A stretch of 64,000 bases of DNA, taken from Citrus sinensis (Eukaryota > Streptophyta > Magnoliopsida > Sapindales > Rutaceae). Made by a program: the position numbers and the translations under genes. The notes beneath the pieces are model-generated. The model did no database searches. It was given only the letters and a program-made list of their open reading frames with translations, and was not told the DNA's origin. The stretch is taken from the NCBI RefSeq assembly GCF_022201045.2, contig NC_068557.1:27815501-27879500 (forward strand). Reading direction: 5' to 3'. Shown here piece by piece: positions 48,701-60,227 of this stretch (positions are counted from its first letter, which is position 1; each line of letters begins with the position of its first letter).

Positions 48701-50889
48701 TACTCTGGTTCACTGAACAATACCTTTCTTTTCTTTTAGAATACAATTAGATACAGCTGCAGAAATATTTCTTGAAGTTTGGGGATCAATAGTAGATGAA
48801 TCTATTAATAATTGCGGTCTTACAGAATTCCCTCCTTGAAGCAAACCATTTGGTCCATTGTAGACATCCAATACCTACACAAAATAAGATTAAGTTTTCA
48901 CACTTTACACATGTTTAGCAAAAATAAAAACCTTGAAGAAAGAAACTTTCCTTGGTTGAGCATATGTGATGATCAAAACTTAACTTGCTTTAGTATGCAT
49001 TAAAGGAAGATGCAGGTTGTCACCAGAAGAGGAGCTATATTCTTGCTTGAATAACCATCAAGGCCAGCCAGAACAGAGAAAAATCATGTGTGCACGTATG
49101 TGTGTTTTAGGTCAGCAAACTGAATCATAATACTCACATGAGATGATGAAGGCAACATTGTAATTACAACATCACTTGCTTCTGCAACTTCGAAAGGTGT
49201 TTCTTTTGTAGGAACTCCCATGTCAGAGAACATCTTCATGACATTACAGTTTCTGAATTAAAGTCAAATTTGATAATTTGGTTCAAAGTAGAGATGTGTA
49301 TGTCATACTTCCAACACATAAAACAGAGCAACTAAATATTATAGAATAAAGCAAGAGAAACACATGCTCAAATATCTTTATGTCTAATATTTTTAATGTT
49401 TGAATTTGCATGGCACATATTTTACAAAAAGATGTACCAAAAAAAATATGTTTACAAAAAGATTATTAAACTAATCAAACCAATTGTTGGAATTTGTGTA
49501 CACATGTTGACCATTTGGGATTTACTAGCAGAAACGCAGCTCTTAACTCTCTATTATGTTTAAACATTTGAATCCAATATATCTGCTAAAAATTTTAAGC
49601 TAATGAAAACATTAGTCAGATTTTGCAAATAGAAAATAAAGATCATAAACACTATAAATTAAGAAAGGAGTTTAAGAAACTTACACGTCATGAACAGCCA
49701 TTTTGTATCCAGCCTTCATCAGATTACTTGCCATTCTGAATCCCATGTTTCCCAGCCCAATGAATCCAACGCTCTGTCATACATAAGTACACTGATAAAT
49801 ATAACCAGTTAGAAAAAAAATGCACCATGAAAGAAATAAAATCATGAGAGAAAGGCATAAACTTCCACTAAATAATTCTGAGAGAATACAGATGGAAACA
49901 GCTGCATTTTCAACAGAAACTCCAGCTGACACATATACACACAAAAATAATAAATAAACAAATAAATAAAGTGGTCCAGCTTCATTTCTCAATTCTCAAA
50001 TACTTGATCAAAAAAGAGCATCGTAGTGCCTGGTAAAGCATGTCTTGAGCACAATGAATGGCCAAAACCAGGTTACATGTTCCAATGTTTCAGTGCAAAG
50101 CATGACTCGTTTGAGTATAACTGCCTTAAAATTGGCACCATTTCCAATTCAACAGCTACTTTGCATCCTTTACCAATAGTTTCAAGTTTATGCATAAATT
50201 TGACTGATCCAACAACCAAAATTCCAAGCTAAAATGTTAATTCTGCAGCACAGAAGTCTAAATCAGGTATAACTCCATGACATGAGATACAATCTTACAA
50301 ATAAAGCAATTAGTACATAAATAACTTTACATACCTCACTGTGTTCGGCATATCAAAATTTATTATGAATCTTTCAACTGAAATACCCATACATCATATC
50401 CGTTAACACAAGCAAAAATCCTTTGGGCACAACAGAAACAGAAACTACTTCATTTTTCCCGCATATATACCCAATTCAGAAGAGCTCACCCAGAGCTTGG
50501 TTATGTATCTTTTCAATGGAAACAAGCAACATGTATAAAGATTTCTCAAATTCAAACTGATTGAGCGAAAAACATACAACAACCAAAGAAATTAAGAAGA
50601 CGAAAATGAAACAAACCCATCAATAATTAATAATATCACAACCCAAATAAGAATTTATGATCACGTATAAGTATAACCTTCAAATAACCAAAAACCAATA
50701 GTTTCAAAGTATAAAATCATGCATTAAGGCCGTTAAAGAAAACAATATCACCTCAAATTGGCATGATGGCACTTGAGATGAAAAGAATCTACGCATTGCA
50801 GAAGATTGAAAAGGTGATGATAATAAGACCGTAGATTTGAGATTAGAAAGAGAAGGCAACACCCTGACTCTGCAAATCGCCATTGTCAT
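45745..50889 (-). CDS. 3-hydroxyisobutyrate dehydrogenase, mitochondrial, 10 exons
   Basis: It oxidises 3-hydroxyisobutyrate to methylmalonate semialdehyde with NAD+ in valine breakdown. Exons: 50752-50889, 49685-49773, 49138-49252, 48724-48874, 47989-48071, 46882-46977, 46648-46790, 46157-46241, 45917-45996, 45745-45832; 355 residues, frame continuous. The Arg/Ser-rich N-terminus ([16 protein letters not shown]) fits a mitochondrial presequence. The Rossmann motif is [20 protein letters not shown], the substrate-binding signature [20 protein letters not shown], and the catalytic lysine lies in GNGAAAKICNN. The ATG at 50889 is followed two codons later by another in frame, and either could be used. 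Intron 1 is about 1 kb. As I recall, Arabidopsis At4g20930 is the counterpart, also next to HEN1. Confidence 0.94.
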
Positions 50890-52705
50890 TGATAGAATAA
50901 AAGACACCACTGTCTATCAGTCTCCCAAAGCTTGTCTAGTAGCAGTGGCAGTGGCAGAGAGCTCGTAATTCTTTAATCTTTCGGCAAAAAACAAATAGTT
51001 ATTGCTTGTCTTTTTCGTCAACTGATAAGAATGACACCTCAGATTACATTAGACTCCGTTCATTCATTAACCGTTGGCCCATTTTTTTTCCTCTTTAGCG
51101 TTGCACGTCATTTAAGTCATGACATGCAACGTTACGAAAGGTGGGCTCAGAAGGGCATGATTTTGGCTGATAGTTATCTGGCTTATTACTAGAATACTAT
51201 GAGTAGGAGAGACCAAAGTAAGAAGGGCATGTTTGTAAACTGTCACAACTCACAAGTTACGTATTTTATATAACAATAATGTTAGGGATAGAGATGGCAA
51301 AAAATCCTGCGGAAAGAGGAGCTCTCTACTCTCTAGGGCCGTTATGTTAAAGGAAGGATATTGAGTCTAAAGGTACGGGTATAATCTTTTTATCTCCGTT
51401 GATTTAGACAAGCAGAATACATACAAGTATAAAATACGATGACCCATACCCGCACATTAGCCTATTTGACTATTGACTAATTATTATTCTATTCCATGTC
51501 ACTTCTTGTGGTTTTTATTTTGAAATTGATCTAAAATATTTTAATATATTGTGTTGCATCTTCATCTAGAGCTAACTTTTTTTTTTTTAAATTTATGCGA
51601 AATGTTAAAAAAAATAAAATAGGATATAGGGGATAGGGAAAGAGGACGGGGTAGGATGCTCAACTGGTATAGATACGAGTGCTTATTGTCATCCGTTATT
51701 AAAGATTTAATATTTGAGTCCCAACTTGAAGCTCAATTTTATATGTCACTCATTTGTTAAATGATTTTTAAAAGTATTTGATTCTACTAGTGAATACCAC
51801 ATAGGAATGATAAAAAGACTTGGCCTGCTAAATCCGGTCTAAATTTTTTGTACTTTAACCCAAACTTAAGGATTTCAAGTTAAACTCATGCCTAAATATC
51901 ATGCCCAATTAAATTCGAGTTCGCATTCGAGCCCTACCTATCCCAACTAGATCCTACCCAAAATTCAAAAAAAAAAAATGATATTATTTGTATAATTTTA
52001 TAAAACATGATTTTTTATTATGTTTATTTTATTATTTATATAATTTTATGAAATTCAAATGATTGGAATTTTTTTTTTTTCAGGTTGGACCTTTTATTTC
52101 TGTGATCGGGACAAGCTCGAAGCTTGGTCATTCACATCCCTTTTACCAATGGATGTTCTTTTGGCTTTTGATGGTTGCCAACCTTCATATCAACAGCATT
52201 CCTTGGAAAATTATGCTTGTGCATTATTTTGAGAAATAATTGACGTCAAGGACAAAGCAATATTTTTTCCTTTAATATATGAAGACTTAAAGAGTAACCT
52301 GGATTTCCATCCCATGGCAAATTGAACTTATCTCTTTGGATTTAAAATCATTGTCAATCAACTGAGCAGTCAAAATCTTAAGCTTGTATTCCGCCTTCTT
52401 CTTCTTCTTCTTCTTCTTTTTTTTTTTTTTAAATTTTTACAATCATATGAAGTTACAAAGTTGATAACTCACTTTTTAAGTCCTACTTTGAGTCTTAATT
52501 CATGCAGTAATAAGTGATGCTTTTCCAACACATGAAAATCTTGTTTCCATTAAAAAAGTATGCTCCATTTTTTTTACAACTAATTGTTGTTAATACTATT
52601 GGCTGATCAAAATACAATCGCCAAAGTGACGGTACTCAAAAAGGGAGCCAATGAGATATTAAATCCCCACAAAAATTCAGGACCTGATAAACCAGATAAA
52701 AAGAA
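50890..52705. other. Region between HIBADH and GHR1, with repeat debris
   Basis: It holds the HIBADH promoter and the GHR1 3' UTR. At about 51293 TAGAGATGGCAA resembles a hAT terminus without a visible partner. At 51650-51735 the pattern GATGCTCAACTGGTATAG then TTTGAGTCCC resembles tRNA-type A and B boxes of a worn SINE. A (CTT)n/poly-T tract lies at 52395-52431. No gene recognised. Confidence 0.4.
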
Positions 52706-55700
52706 CTATATAGACGATAGATCTTCGTATATAGTCTTGATACCTGGCCTCTCAGACACTGAACGTATACATCGTAAAGCAATTCCAAGGACCTCCTTCA
52801 TTCCCTTTTCAGCTGCTGGATTCACCATCTCTGGCATCACTGCAGCATCGAAGCAATCAGAGCCATGACCTTCTGCTACCTTCAACTGCATCCAATCTGT
52901 CAAATCAACCCCAGCCCCTTCACCGGAAATAACATCACCTGCACATCTACCAGTTAGAAGCTCCAACAATATCACTCCAAAGGCATAAACATCTGACTTG
53001 AAAGAGGGGTGTGGTTTCTTGGAAGCAGCCAACTCTGGAGCACGATAACCCAAGACCCCAGCATCAAGAATCTGTTCAATAGTTCCAGCTTGGGTCATGA
53101 GACGGTGGAGGCAGTAATCAGCAACACGTGCATTGAGATCAGGTCCATCTAATAGTATGTTTGTTGCTTTTAGGTTCCCATGCGGAACAGCACGGTCGAA
53201 ATGCAGATAGTTGAGGCCACGTGCAACATCAACTGCTATTTTGAGCCTCTGGGCCCATGTTAATGGTGGACCTTTCCTTCCAGGTCGATCTGCCAATAAA
53301 GGTTTATCAGCAATGGCAGATGAAGTTTAGATAAATATGAGTCGTGTACATGCATAAGAGTTAAACTTGAAAAGCCTATGTCTGTTTATTCACAATTTCA
53401 CGTGTAATAATAACCAAATGATCTGCCTATCAAATCTATGCAGTTGTATAAATTTGGATAAATGTACAAATAGATGTCTGAGCAGTTATATGCTTGATAT
53501 CCAGAATGATTAAACTACTGAGCCATAATTTCTTTGCTGCAACCTATAGAATGCACTGGGATTACATAAAAGACCCTGCAGAAAACTTTCAGTCAATTGC
53601 CTTGCCAAGTGCTATTATAATTTATAGATCATAAAAAGAAGACAAAGCACAACAAAAATCTTTAAGCCTCAGTGATGCATCCCTCAAGCTACAACAAAGC
53701 AGGATAGGAATCACACAACAGTTATTGTGAGTTCATCAAGCATTGCACGTCATTTGAATAAAACCACCACACCAGATCACAAATGATAGATTAAAGTAAG
53801 GATCACACAAATTCCCTTTACCTGCTTATTCTAATAACTAACTGTTCAAGAGTTGACATGTGGAGATATAAGAAGTCAAGTTGTTAAAACAAAGTAAACT
53901 TACATGTTTATCCCCCAAAAAAAAATAATAATAAATAAATAAACTTTCATGACTAGTAGGTAAAAGATGAAAGTGAACGAGTGACATATATAAATTGAAC
54001 AGATTGAGGGACAAAGAAGTGCAATGTTTACCATAAAGAAAGCTTGCAAGACTTCCAGGTGAGATGTAATCTGAAAGAATAAGCTTCTCATGCTGCGTAG
54101 GTCCCCAATAGTAGCCTCTCAAACCCACAACATTTGGATGCCTAATATTAGCAAATTTTTTAGCCTCCTTAGCAAACTCCTTTCTCTGTTTAGCCACACC
54201 TTCTCTCAACCACTTCACGGTCAAGAACATGCCATTCTCTAGCGTTGCCCTATAAGAAGTTCCATGGCTGCTCCTTCCCAACACTTCAGCTGGGGCCCTT
54301 GACAGCTCCTCTGGTGTCAAAGTGAGAGTGTCATCAAGAAAATGCAGTTCACCAACCAATCGATCTGGTGATCTTACATCCAGTCTTGCAAGATTTTCAG
54401 CTGTGAACGAATCCCCTGACTCTGGTGACCAAGACAAATGGCTGTTCTTTGATGGCGATATGCCACTTACCACTGCCGCTTTCTCATCTGGACTTAAAAT
54501 CCCAGATGATGATCCTTTCTTTGACGCCACAAGATCCTCAGCTGAAACAACTAAAGCTCCACCATTGCCTGTACCAGTACTGCCAGGAGGGATAGTTAGA
54601 GTACGGCCGTGGATGTCCTTATCCGTGGTATGAGCTGGTGGCATTCTCCTTGATATACGGACATAATGTATGAAGATGGCAAGCAGGATAAGAATTATAA
54701 GAGCAATTACACAAGAAACTATTATGATGACTTTGACAATAGTGCTGATAGGTTTTCCATTTGAATTTTCAGCAGGAAAACTCCCTGATCCAGGTGCACC
54801 ACCTGGAAAACTTAATTTGGAGTTTCCAGGATAGAAAGAAGAACTAGGAAACTTCCTCAAATTTTCAGGAACAGCCCCAGAAAAATCATTGTATGAAACA
54901 TTAAAGGTTTCAAGGCTGTTAGGCAAGTTGTTTGGCAAAGGACCAGTAAAATGGTTCTGGGATATAACTAACGAGCTAAGAGAGGTCATGTTAGCCATAG
55001 AAGTTGGCAGAGAACCAGATATATTATTTCCTGCAAGACAGAGCACTTTAAGTCCAGTCAATGAACCAAGTCGATCAGGAAAATAGCCATTAAGCCGGTT
55101 ATGAGAAAGATCGAGAACCTGAAGATTCGATACACTAGGAGGGGAGAAATCAAGAACTCCAGTGAGTAAATTATCTGCAAGGTGGAGTTCTTGCAATGTG
55201 GATGAGTTTAGCAGATTGGTTAGAAAAGGTCCATCTAAGTGGTTGAAACTGAGATCAAGGACTCTAAGCTTCTGATACTGAATGATGACTTTTGGGAGAG
55301 AGCTACTAAGAGAATTATGGGAGAGGTTAAGATGATTTAAACGCAAAAATTGTGGAGTTTCCTCTGGGATGGACCCTGTCAAATGATTTCGGCTCAGATC
55401 AAGATATTCTATGTTACCCCATTTCAAAATTCTGGATAAATTTCCTTCAAATTGGTTGTTTGAAAGATCAAGTACAGCACAGCTTCCAGTAAGCAAAGGA
55501 AGTTCGCCGGTGAGCCCATTTGAGGAGAGATTAAGCATGTGAAGATTCGTTGATAAAATCATGCTCACTGACCCTGAATCATGAACTAAAATGTGAGGGG
55601 TGCACACTAGCCAATTATGACTCTGCCTAACACTGTTTCACAACCAAGCACATGACTGATATGACTCCAAAAAGAAATATAGTATAAGTTATACCTGAGA

Positions 55701-56751
55701 GATTGTTGGCGCTCAAATCCAGATCAGTTAAAAGCAAGGAATCTCCTTTTAAAAGGTCATTAGGAATAAACCCTGAAAATCTATTGTTGCTGAGCTTGAG
55801 GACCTGAAGCTCATAAACAAAATTGAATCCTGGCAATTCTCCAGTCAATTGATTGTAGCTCAGATCCAACACCTTCAAATTTTCAAAGAGCTGCAGCTCG
55901 CCTCCATTCACCAGTGACCCAGTAAGCTGGTTGAGGCTAAGATTTAAATACTGAACACTCTGAGACAGACCTGGTAAGAATTTCTGCGAACTAGAGCCCA
56001 CAAACATATTCCCACTGAAATCAATATGACTGGCATTTGTTAGAAGGAAAAATTCCCCGTCCAAATGACCATCAAGCTTGTTCCCATGAAAGTCTAGCAC
56101 CTGAAGTCCTAGAATCAACTCAAAGCCTCTTGGTATTCTCTTGCTAAACCCATTAGAAGATAGGTTTAAATACACCAAGTTATTCAGCCTTGTCAATGCT
56201 GGTGGCAGCGACCCAGAAAATGAATTGTGGCTTAAATCTAAAGACTGGATTGAAACAAGCCCCGACACTGAATCCGGAATTAAGCCAGAGAAGTTGTTTC
56301 CAGCCAATGAGAGGTTCTGTAAGCTCTCTAGTTTACCAATCCCCGAGGGTAATGATGAAGAAAACAGATTATCAGAGACATCAAGAAACTCAAGGCTTTT
56401 GAAGTCACCTATGTTGTCAGGAATTACACCGGATATGGAGTTGTTTGACATTGACAGCTTCACAAGCATTGAGAGGTTTGAAAACACACTCAAATCCGCA
56501 GCAGCGGAGAGACCTAAGTTATCAAGGACAACGCCGGCAACATTTCCACCATTGCAAACTATACCATTCCAAGAAGAAGGACAGCCATCAAAGTCAATGG
56601 ACTCCTCATTCCATGAATTAAGAACAAATCCAGTAGGGTCATTCTTGATTCCTTTCTTGAATTCCAGCAATGCCAAAATGTCCTGTGAGGGAAGCTGCCC
56701 CACGGAAGAAAGGAAATATAGGGATAACACTAGAAGCCTAAAGAGCTTCAT
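52706..56751 (-). CDS. GHR1: GHR1, LRR receptor-like pseudokinase, three exons
   Basis: Exons: 55695-56751, 54032-55573, 52706-53289; 1060 residues, against 1053 for Arabidopsis GHR1 (At4g20940). In Arabidopsis it sits in the guard-cell plasma membrane and is needed for ABA- and H2O2-triggered activation of anion channels and stomatal closure. The layout is a signal peptide (1-19), the LRR N-terminal cap with the Cys pair (CPSSWNGIVC), about twenty LRRs, a transmembrane helix at about 632-657 (VKVIIIVSCVIALIILILLA), a Ser-rich juxtamembrane region (SPDEKAAVVSGISPSK), then a kinase-like domain from about 782. The VAIK-type lysine is present (TVKWL, about 806). The HRD motif reads HGN (903-905) and DFG reads DYC (924-926), as expected for a pseudokinase. 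Long identical stretches to GHR1 (ELHFLDD, EELSRAPAEVLGRSSHGTSY) make the assignment firm. Confidence 0.97.
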
Positions 56752-56838
56752 ACTAACGCAGTCACTAGAACGACACTAACTAAATGTCAACAACCGAAAG
56801 GCGAATCACTGGCTTTTTACTCTACAAACTTCAAAGAA

Positions 56839-57386
56839 CCTAACAAAATATAATAAGATCAGTTACGGGCTAACAGCAAAACAACATAAACTGCAATATT
56901 ATCTTCAATATCTAGAGAAAATAACCCCTTAGACAGCCTCGGCTCGATTTCTTAAAATAATAATAATAATAATAGTAATAATAATGATGATGATGATGAT
57001 GAATGATGATGATGATAATGATTTTCAAGATTTGGCCTCTGCGAATAAACTAAAATGCAAATGTTTGACAGTTAAAAGGCAAGAAAACACACAAAAACCC
57101 TTTCTTCAACAAAATGACTTTCATACAGTTAGACAAAACTTGAACTTGGCTTCTCGCTCAGCATTTTTTTACCTGATAAAGGACCAAATATTGGAAGACT
57201 AAAGCTTGACGGGAATGATTCTGCTTCCCCAACAGTATTTCCAAACCAAGATCTCTGTTTTCATCGACAATGCAGGCTCCATAGTGACTCTTTCCACCAA
57301 AAGACTCGAACTTTGAAGCAAACAGGACCACTTTCTTGCATTTACAAGAATTTGGAACAACATGCACAGGGATTTTTTAGCTTACC
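56839..57386 (-). other. Possible 5' UTR intron of GHR1
   Basis: On the minus strand a good donor (AAGCAG then GTAAGC, near 57386) is followed by a plausible acceptor (TTTTGTTAG near 56839), about 85 bases before the GHR1 ATG. Transcript evidence is lacking, so this is a suggestion only. An ATA/GAT microsatellite lies inside it. Confidence 0.3.
56955..57019. repeat. Compound (ATA)n-(GAT)n microsatellite
   Basis: ATA units pass into GAT units over about 65 bp. A nearby plus-strand open frame starting MMMMMMNDDDD is only the translation of this repeat. Confidence 0.9.
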
Positions 57387-60227
57387 TGCTTGTACAGACA
57401 CACTACAGAGCCAAGTCGAGTAGGACGCTAAAAATACTCATTAAAAATAAAAGAAAGCTTAAACAAGAAATGGGACTTCATTCTCTCAACTAGAAAGTAA
57501 TAAATGAAGGGGACCCAGAAATATTTTGGTTATTAAAACCCTAAAGACAATACTTTTAAGCAGCTTTAACCAAAGCCAAAACCCTAATCTTTGTTTAATA
57601 GTAGTATCGACAAAACCCCAAAAGACATCAGCTTTGTCCATTTACACAGTCTGAGGAAACATGTGAAGACTCAAACAAAATTAAAATATTTCATAATTTT
57701 TGTCCATCCTTTCGAGGGTCCGGTGTCAGTAAAAGACAAAAAGATAGCGGGAAAATGTTTAGGGCCTTTGCTTTTTTTTTTTTCGGTTTGTAATCCACTT
57801 ACATAATTAGGGATTTACCCGCCAAAAAAGAAGAATCTTCCTTCACTTTACATCGCGGACGTCAAAGTAATTATCAAATCCAGTTTTTTTCCCCCCTCCT
57901 TTCTGTGTGCATGGGAGAGTGTGACGTGAGTGTGCCACGTTTCAAGGACCCCACAATGCCCCTTTGACCAGGGCTGTAGCAAACTTGCAATTCCCAATAA
58001 TGTCACACAAGAGGTGAAGTTGGTGTGTTTATAATGATGGTCCAACGAAAGAAATGGGACCCAAAATTGATTAACGACAGAGATGCTGACACGTCAACGA
58101 TGTGGTCCCAGCTATAACTGTATGTGGGACCGCATTTTGTTTAGTTTTTACACAGCTGACCGATTGGTATGTAGATCTGAGGGACCACAGAGGTTAAACG
58201 TAAAATCAAGTTAAACAAAGTGGTCCATGATGTGATTGTGTTTTGTCCGCTATCATGTGTTTTGTTCGTGGAGTAACTTTCTCTTTTGGGCTTCAGTGAT
58301 CGTGTGGTAATAATTATTGTGTTTGGGAGAAAGATTTAGAGAAAGATTAGCAATAATAATCAAACACCCAAAAAGATTATAACATAATTGTAGAAGAATC
58401 ATAATTTTTTTTTTGCTTTTTTTTTTTTGTAGTTCATATTAAAAAAAAAAAAAGAAGTTGCAACCACATGCCTCGTTAATTTATGTAGTTTGATTTATTA
58501 TCAGTTGTATAACTACCTAAACTTCAGAAATTTATAAGATTGATATGTTTATTGTAAATATGATACAATCAATTTTTTTCATTGACCATAACAGGCACCA
58601 TAACTTTGTTCCTTGTCTCTTTTATTTATTTACTTTTTTTTAAAAAAAATTAGTGTTGTTAGTGGTGGAAGGCAATATCATTCGAGTAGGTCTTTTTGGC
58701 ATATGGTTAAAACTTAATATTCGTTCAAGAAATCGAAGCTTTGGAAGAATATAAACCCATTAACCCAACCCAGCGAATCGCCGAGCCGAGATACTTAAAA
58801 GAGTCAAAGGAAGGCAATGATGAGAGTTGAAGATTTCTCAAAACAAATTATGTGAATTAGCTTTTATTGTTCATGTTCTTCTTCTATATTAATTTGTGAT
58901 AATATTCTTTTGTCGGAAAATAACTATATCTCATGAAGCAACGGAACAAATCCTGAGCTCGGCCGCCGGGGAACCAAAGAAGAGAAGGCATATGTTACTA
59001 GAAATCTAGTGGTACAAAAGGCAGTCTAATCTAGTAGGATACGCGGTGAAAGACTGCTTGTATATGCATTATTACAAAGCATAATAAATTCGAGTATTTC
59101 GACTGTCCGTTTTAACAAAGGGTAATTAATTATCAACTCAAAATACATACAACTTACATACAAGACGACTTCAAATTCAATCGATTCTCGTTATATTTAG
59201 GTATACGGAATTATCCAAAGTTTGCCATTAAAAGTAAGAAAGGATTCTTCATTGTTGACAGGATGATAATATAATTTAAGGGTACAACTTTTGAGCTAAT
59301 TCTGCGTCCCTTCACCATGGTAAGTCTGAAAAAGGTAACCAATTTGGCTTTAAAAGTGAAACAGTTGCTGGGTTACTATTTAATTAAGTTAAAAATAATT
59401 GACTTAGCTTTTAAAGTGCTTGCTCACTTGGAAAAAACAGAAGGGGGAGGGGGGGAAGGCTTTTAGAGAGCTAGTAATATTTTTATGATAAAGGCGCCAA
59501 TGCCAACCACGGACAATATGCCTTCGGTTTTTACTTTTTATGGATAGCAGTTCTTAAAACGGAGAAACCTTTTTATCCTTCCCCCACTTTCAGTTCGACT
59601 TAAATGAACTTCGGTTTAAAATGTAACGTCACAAAATGCACATTTTTTTTGCCGCAAGTTGGAATATAATACCATACTTAATTAAATCAAACAAGTGGAT
59701 TTTTGTTAACATTATGGCGACATTTTAACCTTAAATCCGCACCAATGGATTGAATAGATCCAATACACATATCATCCAGTTAAACTTTATGGGGAAAAAA
59801 AAAAAATTAACTTGCAAGATAAACATCCTATGCAGTATCATACTTCTATTTTGAAAACTGCTTTTTGCTTTTCGGCCTTTCGGGTCTGGACTGAAGCTTA
59901 TTTACTTGCAAGATAAACCAACTTTAAAAGACTAAAATGAATCAACTAAAATTTTAGTACTAAAATCAAGATTCAACTAAAACTCAATGAAACCAAAAGC
60001 ATATATTTTCATCTGTAAAATTTTCAGATAATGGTAGAGCCATATACTAATCAATGGCTCTCTCATGTCTGCCTGACATGTAAATAATTCATGAAATGCT
60101 CTAGCAGAACAAAAAAGGATACAAATGATTATGATCAAACAGCATTCAAGATTATGGATCAAAATTAACAACTCACAACCATCTTAAACCCGGGAAAGTA
60201 ACTCAATTCTTAGCACGGGTGTAAATC
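57387..60227. other. Intergenic, GHR1 promoter side, no gene
   Basis: Four ACGT cores occur at 57859, 57924, 57937 and 58091 (contexts GGACGTCA, TGACGTGA, CCACGTTT, ACACGTCA), a set of bZIP-type sites about 470-710 bp beyond the putative leader of GHR1. The rest, up to the OLA1 3' end, is AT-rich with no gene that I recognise. Confidence 0.45.

Noticed and set aside
56141-56779. 212-codon plus-strand open frame over the GHR1 first exon
   Set aside because: It is the antisense shadow of a leucine-rich-repeat coding region, whose repetitive codon pattern keeps other frames open. It has no features of its own.
56984-57202. Frame starting MMMMMMNDDDD
   Set aside because: Translation of a GAT microsatellite.
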